The notes: generated from the sequence alone by a model not told the origin. Shown: positions 1-6,550, counted from the first letter of the stretch. The stretch: DNA of 11,258 nt from CAYMUC01 sp964393535 (GCA_964393535.1 CAYMUC010000095.1:1-11258), one strand, 5' to 3'. A program made the numbers and translations.

Positions 1-633
1 GGCGGCCAAGGCGCGCTCCACGACCTCCAGGTAGTCGTCGCCATCGGCCAGGAACAGTCGCGCATTGGGCTGGTCGCGGTAGCGGTCGAAGGTACTCACC
101 GACACGTCCATCTGCTCCACCCCATCCGTGTGCTGAATGAGCGAGGCCGTGCCGCCACCACAGTGGGCGTCGAGGTCGAGGATGAGCACCCGCTGGGCGC
201 CGGCACCCAGCGCCGCCCGGGCGGCCACCACCAAACCGTTGAACGTGCAAAAGCCGTTGCCGCCCTCGTAGCGGGCGTGGTGCAGGCCGCTGGAACCGGC
301 ACCGCAATGGCGCCGGTTGCGCAGGGCCCACAGCAGGGCGTCACGCACGCCGCCGGTGGAGGCGCACACCGCCTGGAACAAGCCTTCGTCCCAACCGATG
401 CCGTTGGATTCGGCCAGGTCCCAGGGATCGCCCGTCAACACGGCATCCACATAGGCAGGGTCGTGCACCAGCTCCAACTCGGCGATGGTCGCCGGGGTGG
501 AGGCGTGCATGGTCACACCCTCGATGGGCCGCGCATACAGCGACTCGACCATGAGCGCTGCCTTGCGCAGCGTGTCGAACTCGATGTTGGTGGCGTTGAA
601 GTCGGGGTCGCAGAAGAAGGGGAAGTCAGTCAT
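1..633 (-). CDS. Histone deacetylase superfamily protein (3' end outside window)
   Basis: The first 211 codons are visible; the frame is open to the window edge, so the C-terminus is missing. The family comprises zinc-dependent amidohydrolases acting on acetyl-lysine, acetylpolyamines or similar acyl-amides (HDAC, AcuC, acetylpolyamine amidohydrolase). Visible motifs are SGLHHARYEGGNGFCTFN at residues 115-132, matching the family GHHA...GFCxFN block with the tandem active-site histidines H118-H119, and LDLDAHCGGGT at 152-162, matching the DxDxHxGxGT metal-binding block (D155 and H157 as likely zinc ligands). The last zinc-ligand aspartate would lie beyond the edge. The substrate cannot be told; bacteria lack canonical histones, so a protein-lysine or small-molecule substrate is as likely. 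The ATG lies 1 nt after the phosphatase stop codon, which implies translational coupling. AGAAAGG lies about 10 nt upstream of the ATG. Confidence 0.85.
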   Translation of the reverse strand, partial: MTDFPFFCDPDFNATNIEFDTLRKAALMVESLYARPIEGVTMHASTPATIAELELVHDPAYVDAVLTGDPWDLAESNGIGWDEGLFQAVCASTGGVRDALLWALRNRRHCGAGSSGLHHARYEGGNGFCTFNGLVVAARAALGAGAQRVLILDLDAHCGGGTASLIQHTDGVEQMDVSVSTFDRYRDQPNARLFLADGDDYLEVVERALAA

Positions 634-634
634 A

Positions 635-1231
635 TCAGGAGGCCTTTCTGTTGGAGTCGTCAAGGGAGCTGAGCCAGCGGAGGTAGGTGGGGTTGGCGTC
701 TTGCCAGTCCGACACCCGGTCCATCTGGGAGGCGATGTGGGAGGAGCGAGCCCCGCTGCGGGTGAGCCACCACTCGACGGCGTCGACGGCGTAGAACACC
801 TTGGCGATGGGGCGAGCACGCCGAATGGCCACCAGGGCGTCAATGGGGTCCCAACCGGCGGCCAACATGGCCGCATAGCCCATGGAGGGGCCGCGGTTGA
901 TGCCCATCTGGCAGTGCACCATCACGTTGGCCGACGGGTCGCGCCAGGCCTCGAGGATGGCTGCAACGCCAGCCTCGAACCAGTCGCTGTCGCGCGGGGT
1001 GCCGTCGTCGTCGCACCCGAACCAGTGGTAGGTGATGTGGGGAGCGTGGATGTCGACGAACCAGTCGTCGTTGTCTTCCGACCGCACGTCCACGATGTGG
1101 GTGATGCCAGCCTGGCACCAGGTGCGCAGCTGCGCGAGCGCCTCGCCGCGGTCGGTGGCGAGATCGCCCGAGAGCACGAGGTTCGGGGTTACGGGGCACA
1201 GCGTTCGGTGCCAGTTCACAGCGTTCGTCAT
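635..1231 (-). CDS. Dual-specificity / tyrosine-type protein phosphatase
   Basis: A 198-residue protein with the cysteine-phosphatase P-loop HCQMGINRGPS at residues 106-116. C107 is the expected nucleophile and R113 the phosphate-binding arginine (Cx5R). The acidic cluster CDDD at 73-76, about 32 residues earlier, is where dual-specificity phosphatases carry the general-acid Asp. The residue after the arginine is Gly rather than the usual Ser/Thr, which may slow thiol-phosphate hydrolysis. The length fits a single catalytic domain, and there is no signal peptide or membrane segment, so it is cytoplasmic. I chose the ATG at 1231, not the in-frame start at 1354, because GAAAGGA lies 8 nt upstream, the family-like sequence begins there, and 1354 would overlap the vWA gene. 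It has its own upstream promoter-like element and is followed 1 nt later by the deacetylase gene. The substrate is unknown. Confidence 0.85.
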   Translation of the reverse strand: MTNAVNWHRTLCPVTPNLVLSGDLATDRGEALAQLRTWCQAGITHIVDVRSEDNDDWFVDIHAPHITYHWFGCDDDGTPRDSDWFEAGVAAILEAWRDPSANVMVHCQMGINRGPSMGYAAMLAAGWDPIDALVAIRRARPIAKVFYAVDAVEWWLTRSGARSSHIASQMDRVSDWQDANPTYLRWLSSLDDSNRKAS

Positions 1232-1239
1232 AGGCGGGT

Positions 1240-1246
1240 TCCTTTC
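1240..1246 (-). promoter_or_regulatory. Shine-Dalgarno site of the phosphatase gene
   Basis: On the minus strand this reads GAAAGGA, 8 nt before the ATG at 1231. It decides the start in favour of 1231 over the longer in-frame alternative. The two LRV genes of the same block have no comparable site. Confidence 0.6.
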
Positions 1247-1265
1247 GTGCGGGGTACACGAATGG

Positions 1266-1292
1266 AACGCGCGCAGGCGCCGCGAGTGTGAT
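1266..1292 (-). promoter_or_regulatory. Promoter-like element TCACAC-N13-GCGCGTT upstream of the phosphatase gene
   Basis: In the 70-bp gap between the vWA and phosphatase genes, the minus strand reads ATCACAC, 13 bp, GCGCGTT. The same two blocks with the same 13-bp spacing occur before both LRV genes. Read as -35 TCACA(C) and -10 CGTT it resembles an ECF-sigma promoter. A start about 8-9 nt downstream would give a leader of about 26 nt holding the Shine-Dalgarno site. The promoter role is inferred; the repetition is seen directly. Confidence 0.55.
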
Positions 1293-1301
1293 GCAGGAAA
1301 C

Positions 1302-2507
1302 TCAGTCCTGGATACGAACGCAGCGCATCCAGGGGGGTGTCGAGTCGTCGTCAACGTGGTCGCCCACCAGGCCCACGATGATGGGAACGCGCAGCCGCTC
1401 GGTGGGCCACGGGGTGTAGCCGTCGGTGAGGACCACGATGATGTCTGGTCGAGGCTTGAGGCCCAGGGCGGCTCGGATACCCACCCGCATGTCAGTGCCT
1501 CCCCGGCCTCTGAGGCGGACGTCTTCCACGCGGGTCACCCGCTGCAGCCCGTGCACCGTGGCGTCCACGGTCAACACGCTGATGGCGTCGTCGGCCACGC
1601 TGGCCGACCGAAGAATGCCCTTCACCTCTCCCACGGCCAGTTCGAGATCGTGCTGCGTCATGGATCCCGACGTGTCGACGACGACGGCCACCTGGGGCAC
1701 GTACCGCAGCAGGCCGGGGATGCGGATGTGAGGCAGGGCACTGCTGCGCCGGCCGAACCGTCGGTAGGTGAAGTCGCCGTCGTCGCTGACGGTGGCCACC
1801 GCCTCGCGCACCATGCCTGCCAACACCCGGCGCCAGTCGACCTTGGGGTGCAAGGTGGCCTGCGCCCACGCCACCAGATCGCCGGGAACATCGCCGTGGC
1901 TGCGCTGATGCTCCAACACGGCGCTGGCCACATCGGCCCGCACCATCTGGCCCTCCAGTTCAGACACACCTGGGTGCTCGAGGTCGTTCCCCGGGATCTC
2001 GCAGTCGTAGGCCGTACCGCCCGAACCCGATCCGCAGCCAGTGGTGTCATGTTCCTTCTTGCGCAGCAAGTCGTAGTAGATCTCGGCAGGGAGGTCCTTC
2101 TTGAAGCCGAAGGTCCACGGGTACACCCAGTGCTGCTTGTCCACGTCGAGGCTGTCGGCCTCGAGGTCGTCGTTCAGTTCGGCATCGCCGGCGAGGTTCC
2201 AGCGTTCATGGTCGGCGCGTGTCACCACCCCCGCCCCACGGGCACGGGCCGAATGGTCACGAATGAGGTGGTTGATCTCGTGGATGAGCGCGGCGGCCAG
2301 CCGGGTGACCGACAGACCGTTGGCGAACGCGGGGTTCACGTAGATGCGCCAGTGATCATCGACGGCCAGGGTGGGCACGCCATGGGTGGGGATGACGGGA
2401 CAGCGATACAGCGCAGCGGCGTAGTAGGGCCGGTGGTGACCGATCCACAGTCGTGCCGCCTGGAGCAGCGAGCTGTCCAGGGCGGGAGCTGTGCCAGCCG
2501 TGCTCAT
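1302..2507 (-). CDS. HExxH metallopeptidase-like domain fused to a vWA domain (DUF2201-type)
   Basis: A 401-residue protein. The N-terminal half carries ALIHEINHLIRDH (73-85) with the zinc-peptidase signature HEINH at 76-80, followed by WNLAGDAELNDDL (103-115), a plausible site for the third zinc ligand and helix. A low-complexity GCGSGSGG stretch (157-164) marks the linker. The C-terminal half (about 270-401) is a vWA domain with an intact MIDAS: DTSGS at 278-282 (D278, S280, S282), T338 in GRGGTDM, and TDG at 361-363. This is the architecture of the DUF2201 putative metallopeptidase plus VWA-like pair. vWA proteins of this kind commonly work with MoxR AAA+ ATPases, as in RavA-ViaA, CbbQ-CbbO and NorQ-NorD, and here the AAA+ gene is immediately upstream with an ATGA overlap. 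Actual peptidase activity is unproven. Cytoplasmic; no signal peptide. Confidence 0.9.
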   Translation of the reverse strand: MSTAGTAPALDSSLLQAARLWIGHHRPYYAAALYRCPVIPTHGVPTLAVDDHWRIYVNPAFANGLSVTRLAAALIHEINHLIRDHSARARGAGVVTRADHERWNLAGDAELNDDLEADSLDVDKQHWVYPWTFGFKKDLPAEIYYDLLRKKEHDTTGCGSGSGGTAYDCEIPGNDLEHPGVSELEGQMVRADVASAVLEHQRSHGDVPGDLVAWAQATLHPKVDWRRVLAGMVREAVATVSDDGDFTYRRFGRRSSALPHIRIPGLLRYVPQVAVVVDTSGSMTQHDLELAVGEVKGILRSASVADDAISVLTVDATVHGLQRVTRVEDVRLRGRGGTDMRVGIRAALGLKPRPDIIVVLTDGYTPWPTERLRVPIIVGLVGDHVDDDSTPPWMRCVRIQD

Positions 2508-3637
2508 CGGCCCGCCCGGGCCTTGGCCTTGCGCGGGGCGGTGGTGTCGCTCAGCACCCCGGCGGCCAGAAGGATGTCACCGAACACCATCAGCGACGGT
2601 GGGATGACCGCCTTGTCGCACTTGAGGGCGGCCAGCTTGCGCACGCCCAGTGCGGCGATGTCGACGGTGCCGGTTTCGGCCACCGCCGAGAACACCTCCA
2701 TGGCGCTGGTCCACCGGTCGGGGGTGTAGGTGCGCTGCACCGCCGAGGCCACCGCAGCGATGACGGCGTGCACCTGGTCGTCCCGCTTGGGACGCACGTA
2801 ACTGGTCGGGTCGCCCAACAGCGCTTCGGGATCGGGCAGGTCGAGGTCGCGTTCGTACCGGGCGAACTCGATGGCCACGCCGTCGCCCACCAGACCGGCG
2901 ACGAGGCCCAGGCGTGCTTCGGTGTTGATACCACTGTCGGTGCAGGCCGCCAGCACCCGGATGACTGCCTCCCACGAGCGCGGCGAGGGCCAGCCGCGAC
3001 CCGCCGTCGACAGGTCCTCGGGGAGCTTATGGGCCAGTTCGGGTCGGGCTGTGAGGAACCCCGAGACCACCGCTGCGTGGTAGGGCAGGTGGGCCTCCCA
3101 CAGGGGTTGCAGTGTGAGCGGTTGCGGGTTGGGCCAGTGGCCGGTCATGCCCACGGCCACCACCGAGGGGTCGACCTTCCAGTCGAGGTGGAGGAAGCGG
3201 TTGGCCAACGGCGGGGTGAGATCCCAACCCCCGGCGGCTACCTCGGCGGGGTTGGCGGCGGCCACCATGCGCACCTCGGTGCCCAGGGCCAGGTCGCCCA
3301 CGACGCGTTCGTGGATGACCCGAAGCAGCGCTCGCTGGGTGCTGGGTGCGGCGGTGGAGATCTCGTCGAAGAAGCACACAGCCTCGCTGCGGCCGGCCAG
3401 ACGGCGAGCCCAATCGGGCGGGGCCATGCGTACATCACCGTCGGCCAGCACCGGCAGACCGGCGAAGTCGGACGGCTCACGGAGTGAGGCCAGCACCGTC
3501 TCGATATGCCAGCCCATGGTCTTCACCATGGAGTTGATGGACGCGGTCTTGCCAGCACCGGGTTCGCCCCACACCAACACGGGGACGTTGGCGGCCATGG
3601 CCACCTGGAGAGCTTGGAGACAGTCGGTCTGGTTCAT
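2504..3637 (-). CDS. MoxR-like AAA+ ATPase
   Basis: A 377-residue ATPase. Walker A is GEPGAGKT at 24-31, Walker B VCFFDEIS at 87-94, sensor 1 AAANPAE at 126-132, and the PLANRF motif (143-148) carries the likely arginine finger R147. This is the AAA_5/MoxR arrangement; the C-terminal region (about 170-377) holds the lid plus an extension longer than in a minimal MoxR protein of about 330 residues. MoxR ATPases form hexamers that remodel or activate substrates presented by a vWA partner. The partner is encoded directly downstream (4-nt ATGA overlap), and the upstream LRV gene overlaps the start by 1 nt (TGATG). A GAGG lies about 11 nt before the ATG, so translation is probably coupled to the LRV gene. 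The substrate is unknown. Confidence 0.9.
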   Translation of the reverse strand: MNQTDCLQALQVAMAANVPVLVWGEPGAGKTASINSMVKTMGWHIETVLASLREPSDFAGLPVLADGDVRMAPPDWARRLAGRSEAVCFFDEISTAAPSTQRALLRVIHERVVGDLALGTEVRMVAAANPAEVAAGGWDLTPPLANRFLHLDWKVDPSVVAVGMTGHWPNPQPLTLQPLWEAHLPYHAAVVSGFLTARPELAHKLPEDLSTAGRGWPSPRSWEAVIRVLAACTDSGINTEARLGLVAGLVGDGVAIEFARYERDLDLPDPEALLGDPTSYVRPKRDDQVHAVIAAVASAVQRTYTPDRWTSAMEVFSAVAETGTVDIAALGVRKLAALKCDKAVIPPSLMVFGDILLAAGVLSDTTAPRKAKARAGR

Positions 3638-4848
3638 CAGGGGAGATACCTCACTCGGGGTTGTCGGGCGGCTGTGCGGATGGTGATGTTGGGATGGTGT
3701 GTGAACTGCTCGATGACGCCGCGTGGCACCAGTGGGTGTTCCAGCAGAGCGGCCCGCACCCTCACGGGTACGACGTCGCTGTGGAGGGCGTCGGCGATGA
3801 GCTCGAACGGCAGTCGCTGGTCGACCACCTCGAGCAGGCCACGTCGATCGTGAAGTTCGGGTGGTGACGTGATGACCCGGGGGGTGATGCGGTCGGCGAA
3901 CAGTCGACGCAACTCGGCCCGGATGTCGGCCCGTGGGTTGCCCAGTTGTTCGTCGAGGACCTGGGTCACCAGATCGTCGGGCAGGTTGGCGATGTGGGTG
4001 GCCAGCACGCTGCGCTTCAGCAACCCCGATTGCGACCCCAGCATGCGAATCGCCGCGTGCGTCGGAAGGGCCGAGTTGGTGGCCGCGGCTGCTCGTACCG
4101 TGAGCTCTTTGTCGTCAACCAGTAGCTCGAGCACGTCGTCGTAGTCGGTGTACTGGGCGAGGGCGGCTCGCACCGTGCGCTCGGGGTGGGCGCTGATGCG
4201 CATGGCGAGGGGCCGGCTGATGCACGGGTTCGACGCCAGCGCGCACATCACCTCGGTGGAGGGGTCGTCGGCGAGCGCCTCGTATACCGCTTGGTGTACC
4301 TGGCGCTTGGCGATGATGGCTCGCACGGTGTGGCTGTCGTCGCCGGCCATGGCCAGACAGATGTGCGGTGGCAGGTCGGGCCGCCAGGCGACACGTTCAC
4401 GGATAGCGACGCTGGGGTCGCGTGAGAGGTGTTCGATGGCGGCGGTGGACACCTGGCGGGGAGCGATGAGCCAGCGCACCTCCCAGGCATCGTCGTAGGC
4501 GAGTCGCTCGAGGGCGTGAACGGGTGTGTTGGCGTTCTTCGCCACGCACTGGCGCACCACACGCGACCGATCGCGGAACATGCCGGCCAACACCTCGGGC
4601 GGTGTGGCCGAGGACGTGGCCGCCACCTGGCGGACCTCGTTGTGGACGTCGTCGGCGGCCAGCTCCATGATGTCGGTCCTGGAGCGGAAGTGGTGTGCCG
4701 CCTCGCGCCGCACCTGGGCCTCGGGATGCTCGAGGCCCCGTCGCCATACCGAGTTGTCGGCTCGCCGCGACTCGATCAACTCGGCGATCTCGTGCCAGCT
4801 GAAGAAGGCGGCGAAGATGTCTCGGGTGTCCAGTTCGGTTGCGTTCAC
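3637..4848 (-). CDS. Leucine-rich-repeat-variant (LRV) protein, paralogue 1
   Basis: A 403-residue all-helical repeat protein. From about residue 41 it shows 9-10 units of about 25 residues with the pattern (H/D)Px..VRxxxAxxxxxPxxxLxxLxxD, for example VRQVAATSSATPPEVLAGM (72-90). This matches the LRV/HEAT-like repeat that forms a curved protein-binding solenoid. Residues 1-40 hold a non-repeat segment with DIFAAFFSWHE (10-20); near the C-terminus is LLEVVDQRLPFELIADAL (338-355). Both blocks recur in the neighbouring paralogue. I find no N-terminal cysteine cluster, unlike the Fe-S LRV protein of Azotobacter. The start is GTG at 4848, supported by gap-free alignment of the first 100 residues with the paralogue. 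No Shine-Dalgarno is visible, so the mRNA may be leaderless. It probably acts as scaffold or substrate adaptor for the downstream AAA+/vWA pair; that role is inferred. Confidence 0.85.
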   Translation of the reverse strand: MNATELDTRDIFAAFFSWHEIAELIESRRADNSVWRRGLEHPEAQVRREAAHHFRSRTDIMELAADDVHNEVRQVAATSSATPPEVLAGMFRDRSRVVRQCVAKNANTPVHALERLAYDDAWEVRWLIAPRQVSTAAIEHLSRDPSVAIRERVAWRPDLPPHICLAMAGDDSHTVRAIIAKRQVHQAVYEALADDPSTEVMCALASNPCISRPLAMRISAHPERTVRAALAQYTDYDDVLELLVDDKELTVRAAAATNSALPTHAAIRMLGSQSGLLKRSVLATHIANLPDDLVTQVLDEQLGNPRADIRAELRRLFADRITPRVITSPPELHDRRGLLEVVDQRLPFELIADALHSDVVPVRVRAALLEHPLVPRGVIEQFTHHPNITIRTAARQPRVRYLP

Positions 4849-4856
4849 ACAGAGAG

Positions 4857-4883
4857 AACGCGCGTCGGTTCGAGGGGTGTGAC
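4857..4883 (-). promoter_or_regulatory. Promoter-like element GTCACAC-N13-GCGCGTT upstream of LRV paralogue 1
   Basis: The minus strand reads GTCACAC, 13 bp, GCGCGTT, then 8 bp to the GTG at 4848. The left block directly abuts the stop codon of the preceding LRV gene, so the element fills the 35-bp intergenic gap. Spacing and distance to the start codon are identical to the copy before LRV paralogue 2. With no Shine-Dalgarno site, a start of transcription at or next to the GTG (leaderless mRNA) is likely. It could equally be a bipartite activator site. Confidence 0.6.
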
Positions 4884-5969
4884 CTAGTCGCGAGCGGTTC
4901 TGAACTGATGTCGTCGCTCCAGCACCGAACGAAGCCGGTCCTCGGCCGCCTGGCGCAGCACGCTGCTGCGAGCGTTCAGGGCCCGGCCCACGGTGGACAA
5001 CGGCACATCGGGGTGGGTGATGAGTTCGGCCCGCACCCTGGGGTCCACGGCCGGGTCGGTCACGGCATGCTCGATGAGGTCATATGGCAGTCCTCGGTCC
5101 ACGACTTCGAACAGTCGACGGTGATCCTTGACATCAGGTGGTTCGGTGATGTCGAGCGGCGCCGTGTGCAGCGGCAGCACGTGGCGCAACCAGTTCCGGT
5201 AGTCCTGCCCGGGCAGGGCCATGAACTCGTCGACATAGCGGCGAAGCACCGCCTCGGGAAGCCACGTGTAGCGCCCCTTCAGCACCAACCGCCGCAGGTC
5301 ACGATTGCGCTCGGCGAGAGCGATCGCCAGGTCGAGTGGGGTGTCGAGGTTGGCCGCCGCCAGGTGGCGAATGCGAACCTCACGGTCGTTGGCGAGCACC
5401 TCGAGCACCTCGGGCACCTTGGAGCGCTCGGCCAGGGTGGAGCGTTGGAAGTCGTCGCCGTAGTAGGCGAGGTTCAGTTGAACGTCGTGGGCGAGTCGGG
5501 GGTTGGTGAGTGCGACCCTCTGTACGTCGAAGTCACGGTCCTGCAGCAGTCTCTCCAGCACCAACGGACTGCGAGGCCCCCGTGCGATCTCGAGGCGAAC
5601 CTCGTCCTCGGGATCGCAAGCCATGACGAGGCAGGTCCTCTCGTCGAGGTCGTGGCGACGTGCCACGGCGATGCGCACTGCACCGGTGCGGTCGCCGATG
5701 AGTGTGGCGATGGCCTCGGGTGGGGTGGCTTTCGACGTGGCGGCCACGAGCCTCACGGCCTGACTGGTGTCGCCGGCGGCGATGGCCATGGCCTCGGCTC
5801 GATGGTCGAGGTGCCGAGCCGCCAGTGACCGCACCTCGTGGTGTGGGTGGCCAAGAGCCCGTCGGTACACACCGGCACTGGCGGTCCCAGCCCGTACCTG
5901 CTTGGCCACATCGTTCCAACTGAGGAACGCGCTCAGGATGTCGTCACTGGTGAAGTTGGCGGTGGCCAT
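4884..5969 (-). CDS. Leucine-rich-repeat-variant (LRV) protein, paralogue 2
   Basis: A 361-residue helical repeat protein, first gene of the left block. It aligns without gaps to its neighbour over the first 100 residues: DILSAFLSWND at 10-20 against DIFAAFFSWHE, HPHHEVRSLAARH at 41-53, VRLVAATSKATPPEAIATL at 72-90. It shares the C-terminal block LFEVVDRGLPYDLIEHAV (286-303). LRV-type repeats of about 25 residues cover roughly 41-230. The two arose by tandem duplication and have since diverged, mostly in the middle. I placed the start at the ATG at 5969 and not at an in-frame codon at 6320, because the longer form would overlap the divergent regulator gene and its first 117 residues look non-coding. 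No Shine-Dalgarno is visible. The likely role is protein binding or scaffolding; the partner is unknown. Confidence 0.85.
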   Translation of the reverse strand: MATANFTSDDILSAFLSWNDVAKQVRAGTASAGVYRRALGHPHHEVRSLAARHLDHRAEAMAIAAGDTSQAVRLVAATSKATPPEAIATLIGDRTGAVRIAVARRHDLDERTCLVMACDPEDEVRLEIARGPRSPLVLERLLQDRDFDVQRVALTNPRLAHDVQLNLAYYGDDFQRSTLAERSKVPEVLEVLANDREVRIRHLAAANLDTPLDLAIALAERNRDLRRLVLKGRYTWLPEAVLRRYVDEFMALPGQDYRNWLRHVLPLHTAPLDITEPPDVKDHRRLFEVVDRGLPYDLIEHAVTDPAVDPRVRAELITHPDVPLSTVGRALNARSSVLRQAAEDRLRSVLERRHQFRTARD

Positions 5970-5977
5970 GCTCTGGC

Positions 5978-6004
5978 AACGCGCCGAAGGCCGTGCGGTG
6001 TGAC
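5978..6004 (-). promoter_or_regulatory. Promoter-like element GTCACAC-N13-GCGCGTT upstream of LRV paralogue 2
   Basis: The minus strand reads GTCACAC, 13 bp, GCGCGTT, then 8 bp to the ATG at 5969. This is the head of the left block and lies in the short divergent region shared with the XRE regulator. A perfect 10-bp palindrome, GCCGATCGGC, at 6007-6016 sits just upstream of the -35-like block and could be an operator, though short palindromes are common in such DNA. Confidence 0.6.
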
Positions 6005-6023
6005 TGGCCGATCGGCGGAGCGC

Positions 6024-6058
6024 GGTGCAGGGTATGAAGCGGTATGGTGCGGGGTATG
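6024..6058 (+). repeat. 13-bp direct repeat at the start of the XRE gene, possible operator
   Basis: GGTGC(A/G)GGGTATG occurs at 6024-6036 and 6046-6058, 12 of 13 bases identical and 22 bp apart, about two helical turns. A further GGTATG lies between them at 6041-6046. The second copy contains the ATG at 6056. TATGGT at 6043-6048 could be a -10 box placing transcription at or near 6056, so a regulator bound here would cover the promoter. Autoregulation by the XRE protein is inferred. Confidence 0.4.
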
Positions 6059-6550
6059 AGCGGCAGACTGGCGGACTCGATATCTCCCCAGAGTTCGGTT
6101 GACTTCGTCGTCGAGGTGAAGGATCAGCCGGTGGTTGCCGAGGTCGATGGAGTTCGGTTGCGCCTGCAACTTCGACAACTCCGCGGCTCGATGACCCTTG
6201 TCGAGGTCGCGCGTCGTGGTCGTCTGAATCGTGATGAGTTGAGTCGGTTGGAGCGCGGTGACACGACACAGGTCCGGTTCTCCACCCTTGCCAAGTTGGT
6301 TGCCATGTACGGCTGTTCACTCGACGATCTCATCGCCATCGAACGCCAACCAGAGGGCACGCCCCTGTACGGCGGGGCGTTGGCCGCCCTCGCCGATGGC
6401 ACCGTACCTGCGTCGGGACCGGGGCGCCGTGCAGTTCTGCGTTCGGTTCACGGCGACCTTGTACCCAACGGTGATGAGAACGAGTTCGCTCCCAGCGACC
6501 ACGTTCGAGGTGGCCGTCGTCGAGCAGCGGTGGGCACGGTTCATCCGTGA
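6056..6550 (+). CDS. XRE-family helix-turn-helix regulator, possibly frameshifted in its 3' part
   Basis: The gene encodes about 164 residues. A Cro/CI-type helix-turn-helix lies at about residues 33-93: VRLRLQLRQLRGSMTLVEVA, then RLNRDELSRLERGD as the recognition and following helices, then LAKLVAMYGCSLDDLI. It is likely a DNA-binding repressor of its own operon and perhaps of the divergent LRV gene. The start could be ATG 6056 or ATG 6044 (four residues longer); neither has a good Shine-Dalgarno. The stop overlaps the next start by 4 nt (GTGA). After about 6400 the reading frame loses its GC-rich third positions (24 of 44 codons end in G/C), while the +1 frame gains them (37 of 44). The Gly/Arg-rich tail is therefore probably not the ancestral C-terminus. 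The helix-turn-helix part is secure; the tail is not. Confidence 0.7.
   Translation: MSGRLADSISPQSSVDFVVEVKDQPVVAEVDGVRLRLQLRQLRGSMTLVEVARRGRLNRDELSRLERGDTTQVRFSTLAKLVAMYGCSLDDLIAIERQPEGTPLYGGALAALADGTVPASGPGRRAVLRSVHGDLVPNGDENEFAPSDHVRGGRRRAAVGTVHP

Noticed and set aside
1232..1354. 41-codon N-terminal extension of the phosphatase
   Set aside because: It would run through the promoter-like element into the 3' end of the vWA gene, while a good Shine-Dalgarno precedes the ATG at 1231.
1385..1391. Further AACGCGC sites inside coding sequence (also near 5926-5932)
   Set aside because: They lack the GTGTGA partner block at the 13-bp spacing and lie inside genes, so they are not counted as promoter copies.
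1032..2729. Plus-strand open frame of 565 codons opposite the vWA gene
   Set aside because: Its translation is rich in His, Gly, Arg and Val with no domain, and the minus strand holds a gene with intact HEINH and MIDAS motifs. Long antisense frames are expected in GC-rich DNA.
2453..3487. Plus-strand open frame of 344 codons opposite the AAA+ gene
   Set aside because: The opposite strand encodes a complete AAA+ ATPase with Walker A and B and sensor 1; this frame shows no recognisable motif.
4839..5828. Plus-strand open frame of 329 codons opposite the second LRV gene
   Set aside because: Shadow of the LRV gene, whose paralogue next door confirms the minus-strand frame.
6007..6016. Perfect palindrome GCCGATCGGC in the divergent region
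   Set aside because: A 10-bp GC-rich palindrome is common by chance in such DNA. It is noted as a possible operator but not claimed as a feature.
5970..6320. 117-codon N-terminal extension of LRV paralogue 2
   Set aside because: It overlaps the divergent XRE gene and its promoter region, looks like Arg/Pro/Ser-rich non-coding translation, and the paralogue aligns from residue 1 of the shorter form.
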